Source of the DNA: Pseudomonas sp. Teo4
Lineage (GTDB): Bacteria; Pseudomonadota; Gammaproteobacteria; Pseudomonadales; Pseudomonadaceae
Reading direction: 5' to 3'
NCBI RefSeq assembly: GCF_034387475.1
Contig: NZ_JAXCIL010000001.1
Location: 1,736,001 to 1,800,000, forward strand
DNA: 64,000 nucleotides
Shown here: piece by piece, positions 34,915 through 45,075 of the stretch
How positions within the stretch are numbered: position 1 is the first letter of the stretch
How the letters are laid out: each line of letters opens with the position of its first letter
Translations under genes and position numbers: made by a program
Notes under the pieces: model-generated
The model's database searches: none
Told to the model about the DNA's origin: nothing
The model's input: the letters and a program-made list of their open reading frames with translations, nothing else

Positions 34915-35952
34915 TCAACGTTCATCCACGGTGACGATCTCACGGCGCTCGGCCATGCTCGCCGGCACCTGGTCCTCATCGGTGAAGAACTGCTGGTACC
35001 ACTCGCGCAGCTGGTACACCGGGCCGTCGTTCTCGGCCAGCACCGGTTTGTCGATACGGGTCTTGTGCTTCCAGATGTCCACGTCCTGGTAGAACGAGGT
35101 GCGGTTGCCCATGACGTAGGCCTTGGCGATTTCAAGGTTCTGTTCTTCGGTCCAGCCCGGCACCCGCTTGACCATGCAGCCAAAGCGCAGCACGAAGCTG
35201 TCCGGCGTCACCGGCACGTGGCTGTTGAGCAGAATCGCGTGCACCCGCACATCGCCGAACATCGAACTCAACTCGGTAAAGTGCGTGGCCGGCCCGTAGT
35301 AGGCCGACGGCGCAATCAGGTCGCCCCCAGGCGCTCGAGTCGCCATGGAAGATCTGCCGGCCGATGTGCCCTTCGAACACGTTGGCGAAGTACTTGGTCG
35401 GCGTACCGTGCACCGGCCCGAAATGCTGGGCGTCCACCAGGTTGTCGACCAGCTCGCGGGGGTTGGTGTCGATCAGCATGGTGTCGATGTTCCACTCGTG
35501 AATCCACTCCGGGTCATCCATTTCCGGCAAGTGCGGAATCACCACGCCTTCCTTCGGCGGTCGGCCCTCCGGGTTGTTCCACACGAACAGCAGGTTATTT
35601 TCCTCGCAAGTCAGCCAGCTACGGGTCTTGGCCTTGGGCGGAATGCGCTTGCAGTACGGGATTTCAACGCACTTGCCGCTGGTGTCGTACTTCCAGTGGT
35701 GGAACGGGCAGACCACGGTGTCGTTTTCGATGGTGCCCTGGGACAGGTCGGCACCCATGTGCGGGCAGAAGGCATCGAGAATGCTGATGTCGCCGGTGCT
35801 GCTGGCAAACGCCACCAACCGCGTGCCGAAGATGTTCAGGGTGTGCAGCTTGCCATCACGGTAGTCATCGGCCACGCCCAGGCAGTGCCAGCCCTGGCGT
35901 AACGGTGGGTGCGCTGGGCGCTGTCGATGGAGAGTTCGGCGAGTTTGGTCAT
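34915..35952 (-). CDS. kshA: 3-ketosteroid 9-alpha-hydroxylase oxygenase, KshA (two frame breaks as sequenced)
   Basis: Once two frame breaks are bridged this is a Rieske non-heme iron oxygenase of about 345 aa. It begins MTKLAELSIDSAQRTHRYAR and continues GWHCLGVADDYRDGK. The Rieske ligands are C63-P-H65 and C82-x2-H85; the mononuclear iron motif NLVDAQHFGPVH follows; the C-terminal part has DVDIWKHKTRIDKPVL and GPVYQLREWYQQFF. These match KshA, which hydroxylates C9 of androstadienedione so that ring B opens. Break 1 is a G run (35892-35894) one base short; break 2 is at the G run 35324-35328. No KshB reductase is in the window. A regulatory box lies 103 bp upstream. Confidence 0.85.
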
Positions 35953-36054
35953 CTTGTTGTTATTCCTGTGTTGGGTACGCCATTCACCGGCAATACCCCT
36001 GCTGAGTCAGGGTGTATTCCTGGCGAACATCTTTGAGCAGAGCTGCCGGGCCCT

Positions 36055-36074
36055 CATCCCCCAATTGGACTAGG
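36055..36074. promoter_or_regulatory. Steroid-cluster box A (upstream of kshA)
   Basis: CATC-CCCC-AATT-GGAC-TAGG, the most divergent copy of the CATC-GTCC-N4-GGAC-TA box. It is 103 bp upstream of the kshA start on the opposite strand to transcription, in the same orientation as the other four copies. Confidence 0.55.
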
Positions 36075-36091
36075 TGGAGCCCGGCCGGGCA

Positions 36092-37500
36092 CTACTGGCC
36101 GAAGCGCCGCGCCGCTTCCGGGCCGAAGTCGCGAGGGCTGAAGCCTGGGCGGTTGAGCTGGTAGCCGTTGCGCTGCTCGTTGATCAGGTTGAATGCCAGG
36201 TAGCTGCCGGCGTTGAGGTCGTGGTAAAGGCCCACACCCGCCTGCGGACGCTGGGTTTCATAGGCGTAGAAGTAGTTGACCATCGAGGTGCGCCACAGCT
36301 CGCCACGGTTGTCGTAGTTGTCGGCGAGCATCGGGTACCAGGTGTCCTCGTCGATGTACAACTTGCGCTTGCCATACAGGTGGCGATAACCAGGCTTGAG
36401 GGTGCCTTCCAGCTCCCACACCCGGTGGCGCTCGTAACGCATCGCGTCGGGGTTGAGGTGGCCAGGCATCAGCAGGTTGGCGTACTTGAGTTCCGGGGCA
36501 TGCACGCGGTAGGCGTTGTAGGGGATGTACATCTCCCGCTTGCCGACGATTTTCCAGTCGTAACGCTGGCCCGAGCCGTTGAACAGGCGCACTTCGTCGA
36601 CGGTGATCGAGCCGCCGCTACCGGGGAACGACATGTCGAAGCCATACCCCGGCGATTGCCGCACCCGGCGTGTGCCCGGGTCGTAGCGCCAGGCCTGGCG
36701 CGGTTCGGTCTTGTCGTTCCAGAACTCGGTACCGGTGTTGATCTCGCCCTTGTCACGCTGCGGCAGCATCGTTTCGTTGAGGTAGAACGACGAGTTGCCA
36801 ACGGTGTCGCCCACCTTGCCTGGCTCCAGCGCGGCGCCAGGTTGCGCGAATGCACCCGGCCCCAGTTGATGTTGCCATCCTTGAGCACGTAGGCGTTGTC
36901 GGAGACGTATTCCTCGGTCCAGGCCCGCAGGGTGAAGGTCGACGCGTTCTTCAACAGCTCCAGGCCACTGCGCGGCACCGGGAACGGTGTGCCGCCGGTC
37001 TTGCCGACCACGCCTTCGCCGTCGTCCACCAGCTTGGCCAGCTTGGCATTCTCGCGGGTCGCCTGGCACACCGCATCGTCGAAGCGAAAATCACGGTGGC
37101 TGGGGTAGATCGGCATCTTGAATGTCGCCGGGTACAGCTTGAACAAGGCCTTTTGCCCGTCGGAAAGCGCGTCGGCGTACTGGGCCAGGTTGTCGGCAGT
37201 GATCACGAACAGCGGTTTTTCATCGGGATAGGGGTCGACCGGATGATGCCCGGTGCCTTTGAACGTCACCTGGGGCGGCGTGCCCAGCCACTGGCCGGAG
37301 AACGGCGGGATACTGCCGTCGGCGTTGCCCTTGGGGTCGGCGCCCAGGCAGGTCAGGTCCTTGCCCAGGCGCTCGACATCCTCAGGCGCGGCCTGCACCG
37401 CGCCACTGGCCGCGCCCAGCAGCAGCGCCAGAGCCAGACCTTGCGGGGCAAAACCGCGGGCAGCGAGCAGGCGACGGCTGGCCGGTTTACTGTCGGTCAT
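36092..37500 (-). CDS. DUF1329 family outer-membrane/periplasmic protein (frame break)
   Basis: After one repair this is a 469-aa DUF1329 protein. A signal peptide is followed by QAAPEDVERLGKDLTCLGADPKGN; FSGQWLGTPPQVTFKG and DNAYVLKDGNINWGRVHSRN lie in the first half, and VGDTVGNSSFYLNE, the RVRQSPGYGFDM region and YHDLNAGSYLAFNL in the second. The break is near 36831-36840, where one missing G would restore the frame. DUF1329 proteins are repeatedly found with DUF1302 porins and RND permeases in clusters for hydrophobic substrates such as steroids and terpenes; an uptake or lipid-carrier role is inferred. A good ribosome site (AAGGAGA) precedes the ATG at 37500. Confidence 0.8.
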
Positions 37501-37561
37501 TCTTGTTCTCCTTGGTTACCGATAGCGGTGGCCCAGTATCGGCAGGCCCTTGGGCCAGGAG

Positions 37562-37583
37562 CATCGTCCGCTCGGACTAACGC
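37562..37583. promoter_or_regulatory. Steroid-cluster box B (upstream of the DUF1329 gene)
   Basis: CATC-GTCC-GCTC-GGAC-TAACGC. The core GTCC-N4-GGAC is a perfect palindrome. It ends 62-83 bp upstream of the DUF1329 gene start and lies just past the stop of the LuxR-type regulator gene. Confidence 0.7.
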
Positions 37584-37587
37584 ATTT

Positions 37588-38801
37588 TTACCCCGCCACG
37601 GCAGGGCTGCCCGGTAGCGGCAAGGGCCCCGGCTGCCCCAGCGCGACCACGCTGTTGAGCATGATCCGCACCAGCTCGGTCTGGCGCCGCACCCCGGTCT
37701 TGGAAAAGATCGAACGCAGGTGGGCACGCGCCGTGTTGCGGCGAATATTGAGCCGCTCGGAGGCCTCTTCCAGCGACAAACCGTTGGCCAGCTCAAGGGC
37801 CAGGCCGGTTTCCGCAGGCGTGAGGTTGTACAGCTGCGAGGTCACCACGTTGCTTACCAGCGATTTGCCCACGGCGTCGCGCACATACACCACCACCGTC
37901 GGTTTGCCCTTGCCCTCCACCAGTTCCTGGGACGGAATCAGTTCGACCACCACGCCCAGGTTGACCTGCCCGGACGGCCGCGACACCGACATCGCCTCGG
38001 CGCCCTGCTCTTCCACGCCCTGGCGGCTGCGCGTGAACGCACTGCGCACCAGGCGCGTCAGCTCGCGGTTGTCGCTGGGGTAGGTCGCCTCAAGCCGGCC
38101 GCCCACCAGTTTCAAACCATCGTTGCTGTCGAGTATTTCCCGGGCCACCGGGTTGAGCTGCAGCACGCTGCCGTTTTCATCCAGCACGATGGTCGCCACC
38201 GCCAGGCGGTTGATGGTCTGCGAGTACAGGCTGCCCAGCGAGGCACTGCGGTCGAGCAGCGTGTGCATGTGCAGCGCCCGGCGCAGGTGCGGAATGAGCA
38301 TGGCGCACAGCGCCCGCTCGATCTCGCCGAAGCGCGGCTGCTCACGCGGGCGGTTGATGCGCAGGCGCAAGGTACCGCCATCGGGCATGCTGATGTCGAC
38401 CCCGAGCATGTGATAGCAACCGTAGGGCTGGCAGTACAGCAAGTAGAACGCAGAACTCAACCACTCGGCATCGCTGATCAGTTCATCGATGGTGAACACC
38501 TTGTCGAGCGGCAGACGGTCGAACAGCGTGGACTTGTCGTGGTAGGCATAGTGATTGACCCCACCCTCCCCGGCTCGACATCGCCCGCCACCATCATCGG
38601 CGACAGGAACGGCTCGTCCAGCACCCGCAGAATCAAGGTCACGTAGCTTGCCCCGAACAACCCGCGCAGCTGTTGCAGTGCCTCGTTCAGCCGCCGGGTG
38701 TCCAGCGCCGCGTCGTACATGTTGCCGAGCAGGCGCTCGTAATCGGCCAACTCGATTCCCAGGTGTGCCAGCACCTGGGCATTGGACAGCGTGGTATGCA
38801 T
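37588..38801 (-). CDS. LuxR-family regulator, TeiR-like (frame break)
   Basis: Reading across one break gives 404 aa. The N-terminal part begins MHTTLSNAQVLAHLGIELA and has no recognised domain. A PAS-like region (INRLAVATIVLDENGSVLQLNPVA) is near the middle. The C-terminal LuxR HTH comprises LTPAETGLALELANGLSLEEASERLNIRRNTARAHLRSIFSKTG. Break: the G run at 38568-38571 is one short. The layout matches TeiR of Comamonas testosteroni, the testosterone-responsive activator. It sits in the middle of the steroid cluster between the envelope genes, and is the best candidate to bind the five GTCC-N4-GGAC boxes. Confidence 0.8.
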
Positions 38802-38814
38802 TCACAGCCCCAAA

Positions 38815-38837
38815 GCGGGCCAATGGGGCCGGCCCGC
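38815..38837 (-). terminator. Hairpin after the RND permease gene
   Basis: Perfect 7-bp arms (GCGGGCC and GGCCCGC) with a 9-nt loop, followed on the minus strand by TTTGGGG. It separates the RND permease stop from the LuxR gene start. Confidence 0.5.
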
Positions 38838-38858
38838 GTTTATTGTCGTTGTAATGGG

Positions 38859-41241
38859 TCAGCCGGCGCGTGCGGCCAAGGCGGCGGACAGTGCATCTTT
38901 GCCTTGGGCCACCAGCGGCCTGTCGCGGTTGAACCAGGCTGCCAGCGCAGGCAGCAGGAAGATCGCCCCGAACACGTTCACCAGGAACATGAAAGCAAGC
39001 AATATGCCCATGTCCGCCTGCAACTTGAGCGGGGCGAACGCCCAGGTGCCCACGCCGATCGACATGGTCAGCGCGGTGAACACTGCCGCCGTGCCGCGCT
39101 GACACATGGCGCGGTAGAAGGCGTTGCGCAGGTCCTGGCCGTCGGCCATTTCATGCTGGATACGCTCGTACAGGTAGATGCCGTAATCCACCCCCACCCC
39201 AACCCCCAGCGCCATCACTGGCAGAGTCGCTACCTTCAGGCCAATGCCCAGCAGCGCCATCAGCGCGTTACAAAGCACCGCGACGATACCCAGCGGCACC
39301 AAAATACACAGCACCGCACGCAGCGAACGGAAAGTCAGTAGGCAGAACAGCGCCACCGAACAGAACAGCGCCGCGAGCATCCACACCTCGGCATGCTTGA
39401 CCGCCTCGTTGGAAGCCGCCATCACCCCCACGTTGCCCCCGCCAGGTGAAACGACACCTGCGGTGCCTGCAGGGTGGCGATCACCCGTTGCGCTTCCTTG
39501 ACCACATGGGCCACGGTCGCGCCCTCATGGTCGTTCAAGAACACCAGCACCTGCATGCGCTTGCAGCCATCGGTCACCAGCCCCGCGTCCGGCGAATAGG
39601 CCATCGAGCCTTGCTGCAGTCCTCGCGAGGAACCCGGAATGGCGGCCCAGCGCGGGTTGCCTTCGTTGTTGCCGGCGATCATCTCCTTGCCCATACCGGC
39701 CACGCTCTGCACCGACTGCACCCCGGCGACATTGCGCATCTGGAAGTCGAACGCTTCTACTGCGCGCATCACCGCCGGGTTCAGGCAGGCTTCATCGATG
39801 CCGTGGGTCTGCACGAACACCGAAAGCACATCCAGGCCTATCGAATAGCTGCCGACAATACGCTGGTTGTCCTGGTTGTAGCGCGAGTCCGCACGCAGCT
39901 CCGGCGCTCCCGGGCCGATGTCGCCCACCGCCAGTTCCCGCGCCTTGACCACCCCAAACCCCAGTAAAACAAGGCTGGCCGCGAATACCAGCAGCGCCGG
40001 GCGCGGTTCGGCCACCACCGAAAGACGCCACCACAGGCGATGACGCGGGGCGTTTTGTGGCTGTGGCTCCGGCTTGCGGTGGCCAAGCTTCAGGTACGAC
40101 AACACCAGCGGCAGCAGCATCTTGTTGGTGACGATCATCAGCATCACCCCAAGGCATGCAGTCACCCCAAGCTCGTGCACGATCGGGATGTCGATCAGCA
40201 TGATCACGGCAAAGCCCAAGGCATTCATCAGCAACGCCAGAGACCCGGGGATGAAGATCTTGCAGAACGCCGAGTGCGCGGCCTGGCGTGCCGAGGCGCC
40301 GGCCTGCACGTCCTGCTTCCAGGCATTGGTCATCTGTACGGCATGGGACACCCCGATGGAGAAAATAAGGAACGGCACCAGCACCGACATCGGGTCGATC
40401 CCCAACCCCAGCAACGGCAACAGCCCCAGCAACCAGACCACCGGCAACAGCGCCACCAGCAGGGCCACCAACGTCATGCGCAGCGACCGCGAATAGCCCC
40501 ACAGCAGCAAGGCGGTGATGACAAAGGCCACCACGAAGAACATCAACACAGTGTTCAGCCCTTCCACCACATAGCCCACCAGCTTGGCGAAACCGACGAC
40601 GTTGATTTCGATGTCCGCGCTGTTGTAGCGGGTGCGGATGTCTTCCAGGCGCTTGGCAACCTCGACGTACGACACCGGCTGCCCAGTGCGCGGGTCGCTG
40701 TCCTGCAGGTCGGCGCGCACCAGCGCCGAGCGCTGGTCGTTGGCCAGCAGACGCCCGACCTGGCCGGCCCTTGCCGCGTTGCTGCGCACCTTCTGCAGGT
40801 CCTCGGGCGTGCCGGCGTACTGGGGCGGTCCACCAGGTCACCGACGAAACCGTCCTCGGTGACTTCCACATAGCGCACGTTGGGAGTAAACAGCGAGGTG
40901 ACACTGGGGCGACTGACGCCGTTGATGAAAAACACATCGTCGGTGACCTGCTGCAACACCTTGAGGAACTCAGGGTTGTAGATGTCGCCCTCGCCTTTCC
41001 AGCGCACATTCACCAGCAAGCGGTTGGCCCCGGTGAACACCCGGCTGAAATCCAGGAAGTTGAGCATGTACTCGTGGCGCACCGGAATCTGCTTGTTGAA
41101 CCCAGGGTCCAGGCGCACTTGCGTGGCGCTGTAGCCCAGCGCCAGGGTCACCAGCAGAAACACCGCCAGCCACGCTTGGCGACCCTTGAACAGCCCATCT
41201 GCGCAAGCCTGCACGCTGCGCTCGGTCCAGCTTCTGCTCAT
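38859..41241 (-). CDS. RND/MMPL-family inner-membrane permease (two frame breaks)
   Basis: About 794 aa after repair. It begins MSRSWTERSVQACADGLFKG with the first membrane helix at residues 23-45, then a large periplasmic loop (LDPGFNKQIPVRHEYMLNFL). The mid-protein bundle has FVVAFVITALLLWGYSRSLR, FLIFSIGVSHAVQMTNAWKQDV and the second half ALFCLLTFRSLRAVLCILVP and VGVDYGIYLYERI. Twelve membrane segments are expected. Breaks: 40823-40826 (C run one short in coding sense) and 39436-39440 (G run one short). Its start overlaps the end of the YCF48-like gene. MMPL/RND proteins of this type accompany DUF1329/DUF1302 in hydrophobic-substrate clusters; lipid or steroid movement across the envelope is inferred. 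Confidence 0.83.
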
Positions 41242-42223
41242 GGCTGGCGCTCCTGGCCGTTGCCAGCTACCCGCTGCTCGGCGCCCTGGAACACACCCCG
41301 CTCGCCTGCGACCACCAGATGGCGCGGGTTGAGCCCCACCGCCGAGGTCAAGGTACCGAGGCCCTTGCGCTGCTCGATGTCCACCAGGTTGCCCTGGGCG
41401 TCCAGGCGGATCAGCCGGCTGCCGGCGCCCACCAGCACCAGGCCTGCACCTTCCGGCAGGCGTGCATGGCCATAGATCGGCTGGTTGCTGCCCACGTCGA
41501 TGCGCTGCCAGGTTTCGCCAAAGTCGCCACTGCTGAACACATTGCCGCGCATGCCATAGGCCAGCCAGCGGGTTGGCGAAAGCCGCACGACGCCGAACAG
41601 AGAGCCGTTGTAGAACGACGGCAATTGTTGCCAGTGCTGCCCAGCATCGCTGGAGCGCAGTACCAGGCCCTGCTCGCCCACCAGCATCTGGCGCCCGTCG
41701 CTACCGCCGTCCAGGCCGTTGAAGTGCGCGCCGTCGCCGGGCATTTCCCGTGCGCTCCAGTGCTCACCGGCATCGTTCGACACCAGGAACTTGCCGTAGC
41801 TGCCGTAGGCCACCACCTGCTGGCCATCGGCGCTCCAGACCCCAAGCAACGGCTCGCCCAGGGTGGCGTCGTGGTGCATTTCCTGCCAGCGCTGGCCGCC
41901 GTCGGTGGAACGCAGGATCCAGCCATCGTGCCCGACCGCAACCAGCACCTGCGGGCTCAACGCGATGACACCGGTCAAGGTGGCCTCACGCCCCGCGCCC
42001 ACCTGGCTGGCATGCCAGGTGCGCCCGCTGTCCTGGCTGCTGAGCAACGTCCCCGCTCGCCCACGGCGATCAGCCGGTCATCGGTGCTGAGCAGTGCATT
42101 GACCTGGACACGGTCGGCCAGGATCTGGGTCACGGCCAGCGGCGCGGGTTGGCGCGGGGCGAAGGCGAAGGCAACGGCCGCGATGACAAGGGCACTCATG
42201 GCGAATCCGGTCAGCTGGCGCAT
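41238..42223 (-). CDS. YCF48/BNR-repeat protein (frame break)
   Basis: A 328-aa exported protein once the run at 42051-42054 is restored by one base. It starts MRQLTGFAMSALVIAAVAFAFA (signal or anchor). At least five Asp-box repeats follow: SSQDSGRTW, STDGGQRW, SNDAGEHW, SSDAGQHW and SSGDFGETW, which predict a seven-bladed beta propeller. The GGAG before the ATG at 42223 supports this start. The stop overlaps the permease start (ATGA), indicating translational coupling. YCF48-like propellers in such clusters probably assist the RND permease, by analogy with HCF136 acting as an assembly factor. Confidence 0.8.
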
Positions 42224-42323
42224 GGCGGACTCCACGGCAACAACGGCAGGCACGGGGCAGGCTTCATCGGATCATCCTCTTGGTGTTGTGCAAGGGATGA
42301 TCCGGCGGCCCTGACCCGGGCTA

Positions 42324-42345
42324 CATCGTCCAAATGGCTTAGCTG
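42324..42345. promoter_or_regulatory. Steroid-cluster box C (upstream of the YCF48-like/RND operon)
   Basis: CATC-GTCC-AAAT-GGCT-TAGCTG, one mismatch in the right half-site. It starts 101 bp upstream of the YCF48-like gene start, the same distance as box A from kshA. Confidence 0.6.
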
Positions 42346-42385
42346 GTCCAGGTACAACTCGGTGCCCACAGGGCTTGACGAGGTC

Positions 42386-42487
42386 CGTGGGAGCTGGCGT
42401 TAGCCTGCGATCGAGTGCGAAGCGCTCGCAGCTGTCACATTGGGGCCGCTACGCGGCCCTTCGCAGGCTGACGCCAGCTCCCACAGG
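42386..42487. repeat. REP-type palindromic element
   Basis: Outer arms GTGGGAGCTGGCGTTAGCCT and AGGCTGACGCCAGCTCCCAC, with inner AGCGCTCG and GGCCGC stems. It lies downstream of the long thiolase-to-hsaC operon and marks its 3' end. Confidence 0.8.
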
Positions 42488-42552
42488 GATTACGCCGGCT
42501 TTTAGATTTTGAGCAAGACAGTTGCTCCAGCAGGGCTGCGGCAGCAGGCGTA

Positions 42553-43760
42553 TCAAGGCAGCTCGAACAACCCCGCCGCGCCCATCCCGCCACCAATGCA
42601 CATCGCCACCACCACATAACGCACACCACGCCGACGCCCTTCGAGCAGCGCATGCCCAACCATCCGCGCCCCCGACATGCCGAACGGGTGGCCAATGGAG
42701 ATAGCCCCGCCATTGACGTTCAACCGTTCAGCCGGAATCTCCAGGGCGTCACGGCAATGCAGCACCTGGCAGGCGAACGCCTCGTTGATCTCCCAAAGGC
42801 CGATATCCGCCACCGTCAGGCCGAACCGCTTGAGCAGCTTGGGCACCGCCAGCACCGGCCCTATGCCCATCTCCTGCGGTGCACAGCCGGCCACGGCAAT
42901 CCCCCGGTAGATCCCCAGTGGCGTCAACCCACGCCGGTTCGCTTCGGCACGGCTCATCAACAGGCTGGCCGAAGCACCGTCGGAAAATTGTGAGGCATTA
43001 CCCGCAGTGACGAACTCGCCCTGGGCGATCCATTTACCGTCCTTCCACACCGGCTTGAGCGCAGCCAAATCCTCGAGCTTGGTACCAGGCCTGTTGCACT
43101 CGTCGCGCTCCACCCGCGCCCGCTCATGGCCAGAGGGCTGGCCATCCTTGTCGAACAGCAGCTTGCTGACTTCCAGCGCCACGATTTCCTGGTCGAACAG
43201 CCCATTGCGCTGGGCGGCCGCTGTGCGCAGCTGGCTCTGCAGCGAGTACTCGTCCTGGGCGGCCCGGCTGATGCCGTAGCGCCGCGAGACGATTTCGGCG
43301 GTTTCCAGCATCGGGATGTAAGCATCCGGCATCACCTCCAGCACCGCCTGGGACTGTGCGCGGTAGGTGTTCTTGTGCTTGGTCTGGGTCAGCGACAGCG
43401 ACTCCACCCCACCACCAATGGCAATGTTCAATTCACCGCTGACGATGCCCTTGGCCGCCAAGCCGATGCTCATCAGGCCCGAGGCGCACATGCGGTCCAC
43501 CGCCATGCCCGGCACGCTGTGGGGCAAGCCCCGGTGTAGGCGCACAGACGGCCGATGTTGTAGGCCTGGGTGCCCTGCTGCACGGCGGCGCCCATGATCA
43601 CATCGTCGATGGCCTCGGCCTCGACCCCGGCACGCTCGAGCACCGCACGCACCGCGTGCCCGCCCAGCACGGGCGCCTCGGTGTCGTTGAACGACCCACG
43701 GAACGATTTGGCCAACGCGGTACGCGCGGTGGCAACGATGACGGCTTCATTCAGGTCCAT
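42553..43760 (-). CDS. Acetyl-CoA acyltransferase (thiolase), frame break
   Basis: A 402-aa thiolase after one repair. It begins [20 protein letters not shown]; the catalytic cysteine is in DRMCASGLM near residue 92, and the other two active-site motifs are NEAFACQVL and [26 protein letters not shown] closes the protein. The break is at the G run 43529-43532 (one short). It is the last gene of the 13-gene operon that starts at hsaC. It would perform the acyl-chain shortening steps after ring D/C opening; overlap of function with the FadA6-like thiolase four genes upstream is likely. Confidence 0.85.
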
Positions 43761-43767
43761 GACAGGC

Positions 43768-44238
43768 TCACTCGCTAACAGGGTTGAAGGTGTAACGGCT
43801 GATGGTGTCCACCACGCAGCCTGGGCGTGCTTCGCCCTCGATTTCGACGGTGACCCGCACCACCAACTGCACGCTGTCGCCCAGCCGCTCGGCACGCAGG
43901 ATCTGCCCGCGGCCACGCACACGGGCGCCAACCCGCACTGGCGCCGGGAAGCGCACCCGGTCGCAGCCGTAGTTCACCCCCATCGCCATGTTGTCGATGG
44001 TCAGCAGTTGCGGCAGGAACAGGTTGACCAGCGACTGCGTCAGGTAACCGTGGGCGATGCACGCGCCAAACGGCCCGCTGGCGGCGCGCTCAGGGTCGAC
44101 GTGAATCCATTGGTGGTCGCCGGTGGCCTCGGCGAACAGGTCGATGCGCTGCTGGCTGATGGTCAGCCACTCGCTGCAGCCCAGTTCCGTGCCTTCGGCT
44201 GCCAGCAACGCCTCGGCACTGTTGAAGGTATGGCTCAT
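43768..44238 (-). CDS. MaoC-family enoyl-CoA hydratase
   Basis: A 156-aa single hot-dog protein. The hydratase motif FAEATGDHQWIHVDPERAASGPFGACIAHG contains the expected catalytic Asp/His pair. It spans the standard length of bacterial R-hydratases. It lies 7 bp before the thiolase start on the same transcript. The substrate is probably a steroid-derived enoyl-CoA from the adjacent acyl-CoA dehydrogenases. The gene is intact, unlike several neighbours. Confidence 0.85.
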   Translation of the reverse strand: MSHTFNSAEALLAAEGTELGCSEWLTISQQRIDLFAEATGDHQWIHVDPERAASGPFGACIAHGYLTQSLVNLFLPQLLTIDNMAMGVNYGCDRVRFPAPVRVGARVRGRGQILRAERLGDSVQLVVRVTVEIEGEARPGCVVDTISRYTFNPVSE

Positions 44239-44248
44239 GGCAATCTCC

Positions 44249-45034
44249 TCAGGCCTGCTGCGAACTGACCGACAGCACTTCGCCGACCATGTAGGAGGCG
44301 TAGTCGCTGGCCAGGAACATCATCACGTTGGCGACTTCCCACACTTCGGCCGCACGGCCAAACGCTTCGCGGCTGGCCAGGCTTTGCAGCAAGGCTTCGC
44401 TGGAGGCCTTCTTCAAGAAGTCGTGCAAGGCGATGGAGGGCGATACCGCGTTGATCCGCACACCGTGTTCGGCGGCCTCCAGCGCGCTGCAACGGGTCAG
44501 CGCCATCACCCCGGCCTTGGCCGCGGCGTAGTGCGCCTGCTCCTTCTGCGCACGCCAACCCAGCACCGACGCATTGTTGACGATGGCGCCAGCACCACGG
44601 CGCTGCATGTGCGGCAGCATGGCGCGGGTCATGCGGAAGGTGCCGGTCAGGGTCACGTCCAGCACCCGCGACCATTCCTGGTCGGTCATCTCGACCACCG
44701 CCTTCTGGCCGCCGAGGCCTGCGTTGTTGATCAGCACATCAACACCACCCAGCAGGCTTTCGGCGCGGTCGACCAGGGCTTGGACATCGGCCTCCACAGT
44801 CACATCGCACAACTGGCCATGAATGGCCTGCAGGCCGGTTTCGGCCTTCAGCCGCTCCACGGCCTCTTCCAGCCGACGCGGGTGCACATCGGAAATCATC
44901 AAGGCACGGCAACCTTCCTCGGCACTGCGCCGGGCCGCCGAGTAGCCGATACCGGCGCCAGCGGCGGCGGTGATCAGCACCGATTTGCCGGCCAGCAACT
45001 GGTGGCCGGGGACATAAGCAGGGGCTTGCTTCAC
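44249..45034 (-). CDS. ipdF: SDR dehydrogenase, IpdF-like
   Basis: A 261-aa SDR with a GTG start (45034) preceded by AGGAGA 5 bases away. The nucleotide motif is TAAAGAGIG, NNAG is in VLINNAGLGG, the catalytic serine is in NNASVLGW, and YxxxK is YAAAK. The C-terminal segment SREAFGRAAEVWEVANVMMF to VLSVSSQ is characteristic of IpdF (Rv3559c type). In steroid CD-ring degradation IpdF works with IpdC to convert 5-hydroxy-HIC-CoA toward HIEC-CoA. It lies in the long operon next to another SDR. Confidence 0.82.
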   Translation of the reverse strand: MKQAPAYVPGHQLLAGKSVLITAAAGAGIGYSAARRSAEEGCRALMISDVHPRRLEEAVERLKAETGLQAIHGQLCDVTVEADVQALVDRAESLLGGVDVLINNAGLGGQKAVVEMTDQEWSRVLDVTLTGTFRMTRAMLPHMQRRGAGAIVNNASVLGWRAQKEQAHYAAAKAGVMALTRCSALEAAEHGVRINAVSPSIALHDFLKKASSEALLQSLASREAFGRAAEVWEVANVMMFLASDYASYMVGEVLSVSSQQA

Positions 45035-45075
45035 GTGGGGTTCTCCTGAGGTCTGTGGTGAGGTCGGGCGGCGCT

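Larger units (their letters stand above)
42224..42552. other. Intergenic region holding box C and a REP element
   Basis: About 329 bp between the YCF48-like gene start and the thiolase stop. It contains regulatory box C (42324-42345) and a REP hairpin (42386-42487). I see no coding frame with a ribosome site. Confidence 0.6.

Noticed and set aside
38802..39105. Upstream extension of the LuxR-type gene to 39105
   Set aside because: The extension lies antisense-like across the RND gene end and is not conserved; the second frame starting at 38801 supplies the natural N-terminus.
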